This document shows positions 1-11,652 of a DNA stretch of 64,000 nt, piece after piece. A program made the translations under genes and the position numbers. The first letter of the stretch is position 1, and every line of letters begins with the position of its first letter. Source of the stretch: CADEED01 sp963842515 (GTDB lineage Bacteria; Pseudomonadota; Gammaproteobacteria; Steroidobacterales; Steroidobacteraceae); the NCBI GenBank assembly GCA_963842515.1, contig CAWJGO010000002.1, forward strand, positions 682,001-746,000, in the 5' to 3' direction. The notes beneath the pieces are model-generated. The model did not search any database, had not been told where the DNA came from, and saw nothing but the letters and a program-made list of their open reading frames with translations.

Positions 1-59
1 ACATGCTGATGCTGTACGGCGGCGCGAGGCAGCCGACCGTGGCCGCGGGAGAGCGCTGA
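1..59 (+). CDS. C-terminal tail of an unidentified plus-strand gene (partial)
   Basis: An open frame enters from the left edge and ends at TGA 57-59, directly abutting the stop codon of the convergent cysQ gene at 60-62. Only about 18 residues are visible, ending in PTVAAGER, so no family can be named. The zero-gap convergent arrangement is the only support; it could be chance open frame. Confidence 0.35.
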   Translation, partial: MLMLYGGARQPTVAAGER

Positions 60-836
60 CTATTTGCGGCCCCACGCCACGAAGTTGCCGTTGCGGAAGC
101 CGGGCTTGCCGTACTTGAAGGGCTCACCCGCGAGCCCGGTGACCGTGCCACCCGCGGCATTGAGCACCGCATGCCCGGCCGCGGTATCCCATTCCATGGT
201 GGTGCCCACGCGCGGGTAGATGTCGGCCTCGCCGGCCGCCACCAGGCAGAACTTCAGCGAGGATCCGATCGAGCGGAACTCCGCCACGGAGTAGTTAGCA
301 AGGAAGGCGTCGGTTTCGGGCGTGCGATGCGAGCGGGAGGCTACCGCGGTGAGCCCGCGCGCCGGTGCCGGGCGCACCCTGATCGCATTACCCATCGATG
401 GCATCGTGCCGTCCGGGTCGGCATCGATATGGCCGGCTTTGCCGGCGCGCACGTCGCCCCAGTACAGCTCACGGCGAGCGGGTGCGAAGACCACGCCCAG
501 GACCGGTTCGCCGTCTTCGATCAGCGCGACATTGACGGTGAATTCATCGCGGTGGCTGACGAACTCGCGCGTGCCATCGAGCGGGTCGACCAGGAAAAAG
601 CGTTCCGCGATCACCGGCACCCGGCCTGCCGCGACGGACTCTTCGGCGACCACCGGCACGTCGGGAGCGATCGCGGCGAGATCCGCGAGAATGATTTTCT
701 CCGCCGCTTCGTCGGCGGCCGTGACCGGCGATGCATCGGCCTTGTCGCGCACGGAGAATTCCGTGACATAGACCGCCATGATGGCGCCGCCGGCCCTCTG
801 GGCCGTATAAATCAGCGATTGCAGCAGTGCACTCAT
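60..836 (-). CDS. cysQ: 3'(2'),5'-bisphosphate nucleotidase CysQ
   Basis: This 258-residue protein is an inositol-monophosphatase-fold, Mg-dependent phosphatase that hydrolyses 3'-phosphoadenosine 5'-phosphate, the by-product of sulfate assimilation. The metal-binding motifs are visible: EE at about residues 65-66, DPLDGT at 84-89, and a C-terminal WDTAAGHA block. The length fits the family. The open frame runs further upstream, but that part is out-of-frame malQ sequence. The true start is the ATG at 834-836, which overlaps the malQ stop by four bases (ATGA), implying translational coupling. It is the last gene of the glycogen operon; a metabolic link to glycogen is not obvious and may only be co-transcription. 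Confidence 0.93.
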   Translation of the reverse strand: MSALLQSLIYTAQRAGGAIMAVYVTEFSVRDKADASPVTAADEAAEKIILADLAAIAPDVPVVAEESVAAGRVPVIAERFFLVDPLDGTREFVSHRDEFTVNVALIEDGEPVLGVVFAPARRELYWGDVRAGKAGHIDADPDGTMPSMGNAIRVRPAPARGLTAVASRSHRTPETDAFLANYSVAEFRSIGSSLKFCLVAAGEADIYPRVGTTMEWDTAAGHAVLNAAGGTVTGLAGEPFKYGKPGFRNGNFVAWGRK

Positions 837-3026
837 GAGACCGTCATGGTAGCGGCCTTTCGGCTCGCCAGCATCGCCGTGCACAGCTCGCGCACGTCGG
901 AGCGAGCGAATATCTCGCGCGCGCTCGCCGTCATGCGCCGCGTCCAATTGGAATATTCGGAGCTGGTACCGGGCACGTTCACGGGCTCGAGCATGCCGAT
1001 CATGTCTTCGAGTTGCACGGTCACGAGCGCCGCTGCACTCCTGCCGAGATAGGCATGCACCGCGCGGGCAAGCCCGGCGGAGTATTCCGGGACGATGCCG
1101 TCGTCGGCACCCGCCCAGAGCTGCTCCCGGCGCAGCGCGCGCAGCAGCCGTTGACGCTCGAGCTGGCGCTCGGCGCGCCGCTGCGCGGCCAGGGATTCCC
1201 CGGCATAGAAACCCAGCCGCTCCCACAGATCGATATCGTGACCGCTCCACCATCCGTGCAGTGTGGGCAGATCATGAGTCGTCACCGTGGCGAGCGAGTG
1301 GCGCGCGTAGCCGGCGGGCGCAACGAACTCACCGTCTTTCTGTTCGAACATCACCACCTTGTAGTGATACACGCCGAACCGCGGCAACGCGTGCCGGATT
1401 TCGTCCGGCACCACCCCCAGATCCTCGCCCACCACCAGACATTCATTGCGGTGGCTCTCGAGCGCCACCACGCCGAGCAGCTGATCGAGTGGATAGTGCA
1501 CGTAGCCGCCGTCGGCCGACTTGAATCCGCGCGGCACCCACCACTGGCGGAACAGCGCCATGACGTGATCGAGACGAAGCGCACCACAGGCACGCATGCT
1601 CGCGCGCACCAGCGTCACGAACGGCGCATACGCGGTTTGCCTGAGCTGCCGCGGGTCCTGCGGTGGAATGCCCCACTCCTGCCCGCCAACACCGAGCGGA
1701 TCGGGCGGCGCGCCGATGGCGGCCCCCAGGCAATACAACGATTGATCCGACCAGGTTTCCGACCCCGACGCGTTGACGCCGACCGCGTAGTCGCCATAGA
1801 TGCCCACGCTCAACCCGAGCTCGCGCGCCAATTTGCGCACCGCACCTAACTGTTCGGCGGCGAGCCACTGCAGGTAGCCATGGAAAGCGACCTCGTCGGC
1901 GTGCTCCTGCGCGAAGCGGCGTACGGCTTCGCCGCCGGGCGTGCGGTATTCCTCGGGCCAGTTGTGCCATCCCGAAGCGGTGCCCCGGTGACGGTGCAGA
2001 TAGCCATCGATGGCGTCGAACAGCGTGTGCAGCCGCATGCTCTCGCCGCGCTCGCTCAAGAATGCGCGACAGGCCGCGGCGCGCGCGGTATGACGCGCGA
2101 GATGCTCGGTGCGAAAACGCTCGAACGCCGCCTGCAGCACGGCCATCTTGAGGCCGGCCACCTCCGCGTAGTCCACGTGCGTGGCGGCGCGTGCGCGCGT
2201 GAGCCGCGCGCGAAAACCTGAGTGCGCCATGATCGCCTGAGCGCCGCGCGAACCCTGCACTTCGGGTACTGCCTCCACGTCGATGAACATCACATTCAGT
2301 GCATGGCGGCTCGACGCCGAGTACGGCGAATACAGCAGCGGATCGGCCGGAAACAGCGCATGGACGGGGCTGATGCCGACAAAGCCGGCACCAGCCGCGG
2401 ACCCCAGGCGCAACACCTCGGCAAGATCGGAGAAGTCACCGATGCCCCAGTTGTGCTCCGAGCGCAGCGCGTACAACTGCACGGCCACGCCCCACAGGCG
2501 TGCGCCGCCGGCGATTTCGGCGGGCTCGTGGCATTTCTCCGGCGCCACGATGAGCGCGCAACTCTCACGGCCTGCATGTTCCAGATCGACTTCGAGGCGG
2601 TGATATCCCGTCGGCAAGTCGGGCAACGGCAGGTCGCGCAGCACGAACCATTTGCCATCCTGCTGGTGCGAGCCACGCTCGGGCAGCGACCAGGCCTGCA
2701 CTTGGCCCTCGCGCGTGCCGCCACCCTCGAGCTGCACCGTCCAGCGCAACAGCGCGTTGTGTTCGATGGCAGGAGTATTCACGCGAGCCGTGCGCGCATC
2801 GCCGCGCAATACGACCACGTCGTCGAGCAAGCCGACAGGGTGCGTCGCTTCCGACTCGCGGATCTGCTGCTCGAGCGCAGAGGTCGCATCGATACGGCAA
2901 TGCATGGCACGCAGGATGGCTGCCTTGGTGCTCAGCGTGAAATGCTTCAGCTCGCCCTGGTACGTATGGTAGGCGTCGCCGATGCCACGCGCGCGCGCCA
3001 GCCGTTCGATGAGAGGAGTCAGATCG

Positions 3027-3037
<11 letters not shown>
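833..3037 (-). CDS. malQ: 4-alpha-glucanotransferase (amylomaltase)
   Basis: A 734-residue GH77 enzyme that transfers maltosyl and longer alpha-1,4-glucan units between maltodextrins and releases glucose. The GH77 landmarks are present: GALRLDHVMALFRQWW carries the nucleophile Asp, LVVGEDLGVVP the acid/base Glu, and TVTTHDLPTLHGWW the transition-state Asp. The N-terminal region of about 150 residues is the extension typical of long bacterial MalQ. The start is a GTG at 3035-3037 that overlaps the glgX stop by 11 bases. It recycles the short dextrins left by GlgP and GlgX. Confidence 0.95.
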
Positions 3038-5096
<2,059 letters not shown>

Positions 5097-5106
5097 CCGC
5101 CCTTCT

Positions 5107-7371
5107 TCATGAAATATGGCGCCTCAGGAACACGGCGGAAAGCGGCGGGAGGCGCACGCGTAAGGCGTACGGAAAACTGTGCACCACGTGCGCGAACGAC
5201 TCGTAGCCGGCGACGCCTGCGAATCCTGAGCCGCCAAAGTCCGGATGGTCCGAATCGAACAGCACCTCATAGCGTCCGGCATCGGGAACGCCCAACCAGT
5301 AGTCGTCGCGCGGCACCGGCGTGGCGTTGAACAGGCAGACGATGGGGGCATGCCCGTGCTCCTGGCGCAGGAACGCGAACACGCTCTCGTCGGCGTTGTG
5401 CAAGTCGCTCCAGCGGAAGCCGCCGGCATCGCAATCGCTGGCGTGAAACTGCGGGTGAGCGCGGTAAAACATCGCCAGCTGCCGATTGAGGTTCTGCAGG
5501 CCGCGGTGCCTCGGATTCTGCAGCAGTGGCCAGTCGAGCTGCTCGTGCTCGCGCCACTCGTGCCACTGGCCGAATTCCGAACCCATGAACATGAGCTTTT
5601 TGCCCGGGTGTGCCGTCATGTACGACAGGAACAGACGGTAGTTGGCGCGTTTCTGCCACTCGTCGCCGGGCATCTTGTCGAGCAGCGACTTCTTGCCGTG
5701 CACCACTTCGTCGTGCGAGATGGGCAGTACGAAGTTCTCGGTCCAGGCATACATGAACGAGAACGTGATCTTGTTGTGCTCGTGACGCCGGTACACCGGG
5801 TCCTTCTCGAAATAGCTCAGCGTGTCGTTCATCCAGCCCATGTTCCATTTGAACGAGAACCCGACGCCGCCCAGATGCACGGGACGCGACACTCCGGGAA
5901 ATGCGGTGGACTCTTCGGCGATCGTGAGTACGCCCGGGTGATTGGCGTGCGCCACGGTGTTGAACTCGCGCAGAAAGTCGAGCGCTTCTAGGTTCTCGCG
6001 TCCGCCGTACTTGTTGGGCAGCCATTCGCCCGCATTGCGGCTGTAATCCAGGTACAGCATCGATGCCACGGCATCCACGCGCAATCCATCGATGTGATAG
6101 CGCTCCATCCAGTACAGCGCGTTCGCGACCAGGAAGTTCTTCACTTCGTGGCGCCCGTAGTTGAAGATTTTCGTGCCCCAGTCGCTGTGCTCGCCCATGC
6201 GCGGGTCGGCGTGTTCGTAGAGCGACGATCCGTCGAATTCCGCGAGGCCGTGCGCATCCTTCGGAAAATGCGCCGGTACCCAGTCGAGGATCACGCCAAT
6301 GCCGGCCTGGTGGCAGCGATCGACGAACGCCATGAACTCCTTGGGTGTGCCGTAGCGCGACGTGGGAGCGTAGTAACCCACCACCTGGTAGCCCCACGAG
6401 CCGTCGAACGGATGCTCCGCGACGCCCATGAGCTCGATGTGCGTGTAGCCCATGTCGAGGACATAGGGTATGAGCCGCTCGGCGGCCTCCGCCCAGGTGA
6501 AAAACGGCGGCTGGCGATCCCAGGAGTGCTGCCAGCTGGAGAGATGCACTTCATAGACATTTATCGGTGAGCGCCGCCAGTCGCGCTGCCCGCGCTCGGT
6601 CATCCAGCCGCTGTCGTTCCACTCGTAGCCCTCGAGCGAAGCGACGATCGATGCCGTCTCCGGCCGGCGCTGCATGAAGAAGCCGAAGGGATCCGACTTG
6701 AGCAGCAGTGAACCGTGCTTGGTGCGGATCTCGTACTTGTATTCGGCGCCCTCGCCGACGCCTGGCACGAACAGCTCCCAGACACCAGAGCCGCCGCGCG
6801 CCTGCATGGCGTGCTTGCGCCCGTCCCAGTTGTTGAAACTGCCGACCACGCTCACGCGCTTCGCGTTCGGAGCCCAGACCGCGAACTGCGTTCCAGCCAC
6901 GCCGTCGCGCACCTGCAGGTGCGCACCGAACTTGTGATAGAGGCCGTAGTGGCGGCCCTCGCCGAATAGATAGAGGTCGAAGTCCGAGAGCTCGTGCGAG
7001 AAAAAATAGGTGTCGTGTTTCACGACCACGTGATCGAACGGAAATCGCACGCGCAGCCGGTATGGCACCACCGGCCGGCGCTGCGGGATGTTGCCTTCGA
7101 ACAGGCCCGCTTCGTGGATACGCTCGAGTGGATAGAGCTCGGCGGGCGTGTCTTCCCAGAACACCTCGATGCTCTGCGCTCCGGGCTCCAGCACGCGGAC
7201 CGTGCACAGCGGCGGGCCCCCGGCGCGCGGGAACTCGTGGTACCCCAGCAGCGAACGTGGCTCGTGGTGACTGGTGTTCACGAGCGCGGTGATTTCGGCC
7301 TTTGTCAGCTTGCCTTTAATGGGGACATTCCTGATTTCCGGGAAATGGGGACGCGCCTCGACTTCTGTCAT
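5107..7371 (-). CDS. glgB: 1,4-alpha-glucan branching enzyme GlgB
   Basis: A 754-residue GH13 branching enzyme that introduces alpha-1,6 links into glycogen. Two N-terminal beta-sandwich modules precede the barrel. DGLRVDAVASMLYLDYSR holds the nucleophile, LTIAEESTAFPGVSR the acid Glu, and LPISHDEVVHGKKSL the stabilising Asp. The ATG at 7369-7371 has AAGGAG at 7383-7388. Residues 5-19 are encoded by one arm of a 45-bp REP-like inverted repeat, so the extreme N-terminus is repeat-derived and the ribosome-binding site sits in the hairpin loop. A second ATG at 7373-7375 has better spacing but is out of frame and stops after 19 codons inside the repeat. Confidence 0.96.
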   Translation of the reverse strand: MTEVEARPHFPEIRNVPIKGKLTKAEITALVNTSHHEPRSLLGYHEFPRAGGPPLCTVRVLEPGAQSIEVFWEDTPAELYPLERIHEAGLFEGNIPQRRPVVPYRLRVRFPFDHVVVKHDTYFFSHELSDFDLYLFGEGRHYGLYHKFGAHLQVRDGVAGTQFAVWAPNAKRVSVVGSFNNWDGRKHAMQARGGSGVWELFVPGVGEGAEYKYEIRTKHGSLLLKSDPFGFFMQRRPETASIVASLEGYEWNDSGWMTERGQRDWRRSPINVYEVHLSSWQHSWDRQPPFFTWAEAAERLIPYVLDMGYTHIELMGVAEHPFDGSWGYQVVGYYAPTSRYGTPKEFMAFVDRCHQAGIGVILDWVPAHFPKDAHGLAEFDGSSLYEHADPRMGEHSDWGTKIFNYGRHEVKNFLVANALYWMERYHIDGLRVDAVASMLYLDYSRNAGEWLPNKYGGRENLEALDFLREFNTVAHANHPGVLTIAEESTAFPGVSRPVHLGGVGFSFKWNMGWMNDTLSYFEKDPVYRRHEHNKITFSFMYAWTENFVLPISHDEVVHGKKSLLDKMPGDEWQKRANYRLFLSYMTAHPGKKLMFMGSEFGQWHEWREHEQLDWPLLQNPRHRGLQNLNRQLAMFYRAHPQFHASDCDAGGFRWSDLHNADESVFAFLRQEHGHAPIVCLFNATPVPRDDYWLGVPDAGRYEVLFDSDHPDFGGSGFAGVAGYESFAHVVHSFPYALRVRLPPLSAVFLRRHIS
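7315..7359. repeat. REP-like palindromic unit, arm 1 of an inverted pair
   Basis: This 45-bp unit contains the core TTTAATGGGGACATTCC and later GGAAATGGGGAC. Its reverse complement matches the unit at 7396-7441 except for one substitution near the outer end and a one-base difference in the centre. On the minus strand it lies wholly inside glgB and encodes residues 5-19. Confidence 0.9.
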
Positions 7372-7395
7372 TCATATAGTCACTCCTTGCCGCAT

Positions 7396-7441
7396 GAGGC
7401 ACGTCCCCATTTCCTAGGAAATCAGGAATGTCCCCATTAAA
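7396..7441. repeat. REP-like palindromic unit, arm 2 of an inverted pair
   Basis: This is the inverted partner of 7315-7359, separated from it by 36 bases. Read on the minus strand it begins TTTAATGGGGAC and contains the glgP stop codon (TAA at 7437-7439). In the glgP-glgB transcript the two arms can pair into a stem of about 45 bp whose loop carries the glgB Shine-Dalgarno sequence and start codon. Confidence 0.9.
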
Positions 7442-9908
7442 TCACCGATCGGATGTTCCAGATTCGTTCGGCATACTCGCGCACGCTGCGGTCGCTGGAG
7501 AATGGTCCCATACCCACTGTATTCAGCACGGCGCGGCGGCTCCATTCCTCGGGCTGCCGGTACAGTACATCGACCCGATCCTGTGCCTCGCAATACGCGG
7601 CGAAATCGGCCAGCACCAGGAACGGCTCGCCGTCGGACGTGAGCCGGTCGACCAGCATGCGTGCATCATCGGTCCTGCTGCGGCTGAACGCGCCGTCGCG
7701 GATCATTTGCAAGGTGGCTGCGAGCTCTGGATTCGCGGCCACGATTTCGCGTGGCCGATACCCGTCGGCCAGGCGCTGCGCGGCCTGATCGGCGGTCATG
7801 CCGAAAATGAAGATGTTCTCGGCGCCTACGGAATCCCGTATCTCGATGTTGGCCCCATCCAGCGTGCCGATGGTCAACGCTCCGTTGAGCGCCAGCTTCA
7901 TATTGCCGGTACCGGATGCTTCCATGCCCGCCGTGGATATCTGCTGCGACAGGTCGGCGGCCGGCATGATGGTCTGCGCCAGCGACACGTCATAGTCCGG
8001 CAGGAACACGCACTTGAGCTTGGTGAGTGTCGCCGGATCCTGGTTGATGGTGGCCGACACATTATTGATGAGCCGGATGATGGCCTTGGCCATCAGGTAA
8101 CCCGGCGCAGCCTTGCCGGCAAACATCACCGTGCGGGGCACCCAGTGCTCGTCGGGTTTCGCCTTGATCCGGTTGTAACGCGTGATCACGTAGAGAATGT
8201 TGAGCAGCTGTCGCTTGTATTCGTGAATGCGCTTCACGTGCACATCGAACAGGGAATCCACGCTCACGTCGATGCCGGTCCGCCGGTCCACTTCTTCGGC
8301 GAGCGCGATCTTGTTGGCACGCTTGATCTCACGAAACAAGGCGCGGAAGCCGGGATCATCCGCGGCCCAGCGCAGTCGTTCGATCTCCTCGAGATCGTTT
8401 TCCCAGGCGCTTCCCAGGCGCTCGGTCAGCAGGCGGGCAAGTCGAACGTTCGACTGCTTCAGCCAGCGGCGCACGGTGATGCCGTTGGTGACGTTGGTGA
8501 AGCGCTCCGGGAACATCTGGGCGAAGCCCGAGAAGATGGTCTTCTTCATGAGATCCGAATGCAGCTTGGCGACACCGTTGACCTTGTGGCTGCCGACCAC
8601 GGCCAGATGCGACATGCGCACCCGCCGCTCATGCGATTCGGAAATGATGGACAGCGTGGTCTTCGCCGCGCCGTCACCCTTGAAGCGTTTCTCGACCTCG
8701 AGCAGGAACTCTTCGTTGATGCGATAGATGATCTGCAGGTGCCGCGGCAGGAGTTGCTCGAAAAAATGCACCGGCCAGGTCTCGAGCGCCTCGGGCATCA
8801 GCGTGTGATTGGTGTAGCCGAATACATTGCGGCAGATCTCCCAGGCCTGCGCCCATGGCATGTCGTACTGATCGACTAACAACCTGAGAAGCTCGGGAAT
8901 GGCGAGCGTCGGATGCGTGTCGTTCATCTGCACGGCGAGCGCGCCTGGCAGCTCCTCGAGCGTGCGCTCCTCGGCGAGATGCGTGGCGAGGATGTCCTGG
9001 ATGCTCGCGCTCACGAAGAAGTACTGCTGCTTGAAGCGCAATTCCTTGCCCTGCGGCGTGGAATCGTCCGGATACAGCACCCGCGAGAGATTTTTAGCTT
9101 CGACCTGGTCCTTCACCGCGGCGGAATAGTTGCCGTCATTGAAGTCCTCGATGTGGAAGGGCTGCAGCGCGCGTGCCGACCAAAGTCGTAGATGATTGAC
9201 CGTCGGACTGCGGTTCCCGGGCACGAGCTGATCGAACCCTACGGCGAGCACGTCGTGAGTCTCCACCCAGCGCGACCGTTCGACTCCGGCCACATCATGA
9301 GTCGTCAATACGCGTCCACCGAAGCGCACGATGTAGCGCGCGTCAGACCGCGGTGTCTCCCACACATTGTGCAGACGCAGCCAGGTGCTGGCGGATTCGC
9401 GCTGCGCGCCGTCGGAATCGATCGACTGCATGAAAATGCCGTAGTCGTAGCGGATGCCGTAGCCGGTCGCCGGATACTGCAGCGTCGCCAGCGAATCGAG
9501 GAAACACGCCGCCAGCCGCCCTAGACCGCCGTTTCCCAGGCCCGGATCCACCTCGAGGGCGATCACGGCATCGAAGTCGTGGCCCATGCTGGCGACGGCG
9601 ACGCGTGCCTCGTCGATGAGCTCCGCGTCGAGGCTTGCGAGCGCATTGACCAGCGAACGCCCTGGCAGGTACTCGACCGACAGGTAACACAGCCGCTTGA
9701 CGCGCGCGCGCGCTACGCGACGCTGCGTGGCAAGCCAGCGAGCGGACAATTCCTCTCTGACCGCGAGTGATAACGCGTCGTATATGTCGCGCGGGGTCGC
9801 GGTTTCGGGCTCCTTGCCCAGCGAGCGCGTCAAACGGTCGTAAATCGCGGCACGCAACGAGCCACGCCGCAGGATCGCTCCGGTTACCAACATCGGCTCA
9901 TTCAGCAC
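7437..9908 (-). CDS. glgP: Glycogen/maltodextrin phosphorylase
   Basis: An 823-residue GT35 phosphorylase that releases glucose-1-phosphate from the non-reducing ends of alpha-1,4-glucan with pyridoxal phosphate as cofactor. The PLP-lysine motif EASGTGNMKLALNG is intact and is followed by LTIGTLDGANIEI. DPGLGNGGLGRLAACFLDS near residue 130 is the usual N-terminal signature. The length matches E. coli GlgP/MalP, and sequence alone does not separate the two specificities. The start is a GTG at 9906-9908 with AAAGGTAG upstream. Its stop codon lies in a REP-like unit. It is the first gene of the minus-strand operon, divergent from ppgK. Confidence 0.95.
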   Translation of the reverse strand: MLNEPMLVTGAILRRGSLRAAIYDRLTRSLGKEPETATPRDIYDALSLAVREELSARWLATQRRVARARVKRLCYLSVEYLPGRSLVNALASLDAELIDEARVAVASMGHDFDAVIALEVDPGLGNGGLGRLAACFLDSLATLQYPATGYGIRYDYGIFMQSIDSDGAQRESASTWLRLHNVWETPRSDARYIVRFGGRVLTTHDVAGVERSRWVETHDVLAVGFDQLVPGNRSPTVNHLRLWSARALQPFHIEDFNDGNYSAAVKDQVEAKNLSRVLYPDDSTPQGKELRFKQQYFFVSASIQDILATHLAEERTLEELPGALAVQMNDTHPTLAIPELLRLLVDQYDMPWAQAWEICRNVFGYTNHTLMPEALETWPVHFFEQLLPRHLQIIYRINEEFLLEVEKRFKGDGAAKTTLSIISESHERRVRMSHLAVVGSHKVNGVAKLHSDLMKKTIFSGFAQMFPERFTNVTNGITVRRWLKQSNVRLARLLTERLGSAWENDLEEIERLRWAADDPGFRALFREIKRANKIALAEEVDRRTGIDVSVDSLFDVHVKRIHEYKRQLLNILYVITRYNRIKAKPDEHWVPRTVMFAGKAAPGYLMAKAIIRLINNVSATINQDPATLTKLKCVFLPDYDVSLAQTIMPAADLSQQISTAGMEASGTGNMKLALNGALTIGTLDGANIEIRDSVGAENIFIFGMTADQAAQRLADGYRPREIVAANPELAATLQMIRDGAFSRSRTDDARMLVDRLTSDGEPFLVLADFAAYCEAQDRVDVLYRQPEEWSRRAVLNTVGMGPFSSDRSVREYAERIWNIRSVI

Positions 9909-10094
9909 TCGAACTACCTTTCAGCAACGAGACATTTCAGGACATTTTTCCTGGCGGGCCGACATTGCATGCAAAGCTATGTCGGGGGCTTTGTACCGGT
10001 ATCATATGCACCCCGCGCGAGGGGGCACAGATTACCAAGGTCGCTCAGGACCGCCTCTTCGCGCTGCACCACAATGGCGTCGAGTTACCGCGGA

Positions 10095-10874
10095 ATGCAC
10101 CGACAAGCAATTGGCATAGATATCGGCGGCTCGTCGATCAAGGCAGCAGTCGTTGATTTGCAGAAAGGGTGCCTGGTAGGTGAACGCCATTCTGTGCCCT
10201 CACCGGCGATGTCCGCGGTCAGCGAGATGTTGCATGCGATGGCCGCGGCGGTCCCGCCCGAGACGGCCAGTCTGCCGGCCGGTGTCACCTTCCCCGGCGT
10301 CGTCGTGGGCGGCACCGTGTACACCGCTGCCAACGTCGCCAAGAGCTGGATCGGTCAACCGCTGGCCGAACCGGCAGCCGCCAAGCTCAAGCGCAAAGTC
10401 GTGGCAATCAACGATGCTGATGCCGCGGGCCTCGCCGAGGTCAACTTTGGCGCCGCGCGCGACGTGCACGGCACCGTTCTCGTGCTGAGTCTCGGCACGG
10501 GCATCGGCAGCGCGCTGTTCGTCGACGGCAAACTCGTACCCAACACCGAATTCGGCCATCTCGAGTTCGATGGCATGGAAGCCGAAGCGCGTGCCTCGGG
10601 CCGCGCGCGCATGGAACGCAAGCTTGACTGGGCGTCGTACATGACCGAGCTCAACTACGTGTTGAATCGCATGCACGCATTGTTCTGGCCGGATCTCATC
10701 GTGCTGTGCGGCGGCATCACCGCCGATCACCCGAACCTCTGTGACGACCTGCGAGTGCCGACGAAAATAAAGATAGGTGCTCTGCGCGCGGATGCCGGCA
10801 TCGTCGGCGCGGCCTTCGCCACCACGCTGCAGCAAGGTGTGTGGATCAAGCAGGTGATGGCGGCCGGTAAATAA
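10095..10874 (+). CDS. ppgK: Polyphosphate glucokinase (ROK family)
   Basis: A 259-residue ROK-fold kinase that phosphorylates glucose using inorganic polyphosphate and/or ATP. AIGIDIGGSSIKAAVVD is the phosphate-1 motif and LSLGTGIGSALFVDG the phosphate-2 motif. NTEFGHLEFDG is characteristic of PpgK. The Cys-rich zinc motif of other ROK proteins is absent, as expected for PpgK. The frame is open further upstream (an ATG at 10074 is the alternative), but conserved sequence begins just after the ATG at 10095. The divergent glycogen operon supplies its glucose. The stop codon runs directly into a GGGGAC hairpin. Confidence 0.9.
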   Translation: MHRQAIGIDIGGSSIKAAVVDLQKGCLVGERHSVPSPAMSAVSEMLHAMAAAVPPETASLPAGVTFPGVVVGGTVYTAANVAKSWIGQPLAEPAAAKLKRKVVAINDADAAGLAEVNFGAARDVHGTVLVLSLGTGIGSALFVDGKLVPNTEFGHLEFDGMEAEARASGRARMERKLDWASYMTELNYVLNRMHALFWPDLIVLCGGITADHPNLCDDLRVPTKIKIGALRADAGIVGAAFATTLQQGVWIKQVMAAGK

Positions 10875-10890
10875 TGGGGACAGCCCCATT
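10872..10890 (+). repeat. GGGGAC-type hairpin at the ppgK stop codon
   Basis: AATGGGG-ACAG-CCCCATT forms a perfect 7-bp stem with a 4-base loop. It begins inside the TAA stop codon of ppgK (10872-10874). The left half shares TAATGGGGACA with the REP-like pair between glgP and glgB. There is no U-run, so a role as intrinsic terminator is doubtful; an mRNA 3'-end protecting hairpin is as likely. Confidence 0.75.
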
Positions 10891-10916
10891 TGCTGGCAAA
10901 AGGGGCCGGACCTGGT

Positions 10917-11159
10917 TGTGTGGGTGTGCGGGGATGTTCGGGTGGAATGTTTCAGGCGCGAGCTGGTGAGCGCGCCGGACGGCGTTCGCTTGCGCGGGGC
11001 TGCGCGCCAGAGCTGTCAGCGTTCAATAGGAAACTGCGCAAAACGCGCGGGTTAGGGAAGAACCACCAAAGAGTACCTGCGCGCTTGACGCCCCGCGCTG
11101 CGCCGCTCACACGCTCGCGCCTGAAACATTCCACCCGAACATCCTCGCGCGCCCACGCA
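10917..11159. repeat. Structured repeat element, copy 1
   Basis: The element has two 47-base arms (10917-10963 and 11113-11159) that are inverted complements with only four mismatches. All four would be G-U pairs in the top-strand RNA. Between them lies a core of about 150 bases. Read on the minus strand, this core aligns with the core of copy 2 over nearly its full length, including GGTACTCTTTGGTGGTTCTT and GCTGACAGCTCTGGCGCGCA. The arms share no obvious sequence with those of copy 2. No coding capacity is apparent. Confidence 0.85.
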
Positions 11160-11294
11160 CGTGGAGAGAAAGGATCCTCACTAGCAAGCGGGCGTGGTGC
11201 GTCCCCAGCCTAGCGGAGAGAAGAGCGCAAGTCCGAGGCTCGCGCAAGCAACCTTCCGTGCGGCTCCGGATCTCAGCCACCCGAGCAAACGGGA

Positions 11295-11559
11295 ACGCGC
11301 CTCAATCGGAGTGTGAGCTGGCGTTGCTGGATCGCTCAGGGTCGAGAGCGAGCGTCTGAGCGGCGAGCGCGAGGCGTATAGCGCGCAGGTACTCTTTGGT
11401 GGTTCTTATCTACTCGCTCGTTTTGCGCTGATTGCAATCGACCGCTGACAGCTCTGGCGCGCAGCCTCGCGCGAGCGAACGCCGTCCGGCGCGCTCAGCA
11501 GCGAGCTCTCGACCCTGAGCGATCCAGCAACTCCACCTCCCACTCCCATCGAGGTGTGT
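11295..11559. repeat. Structured repeat element, copy 2 (opposite orientation)
   Basis: Arms 11295-11349 and 11505-11559 are 55-base inverted complements with seven mismatches; the inner 27 bases are exact. The enclosed core (about 11350-11504) is the inverted counterpart of the copy 1 core. The stretch between the two copies (11160-11294) shows no gene or repeat I can identify. From 11560 to 11652 lies the leader of the downstream macroglobulin gene. No promoter can be assigned with confidence in this 778-base gap. Confidence 0.85.
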
Positions 11560-11652
11560 CTCCACTTCCGCGATTTGCCACAATTGCCGCACCACCTTTG
11601 CAGCATCGGCCGCCAACCTTGAGCACGGCCCAGATCCACTCCCGGAGCTTCC

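Noticed and set aside
1443..1970. Alternative minus-strand frames inside malQ and other large genes
   Set aside because: They overlap motif-complete genes in another frame and have the Arg/Ala/Gly-rich composition of shadow frames.
10917..11559. Retron or group II intron at the structured repeats
   Set aside because: No reverse transcriptase gene is present in the gap or next to it, and no intron domain V-like motif was recognised.
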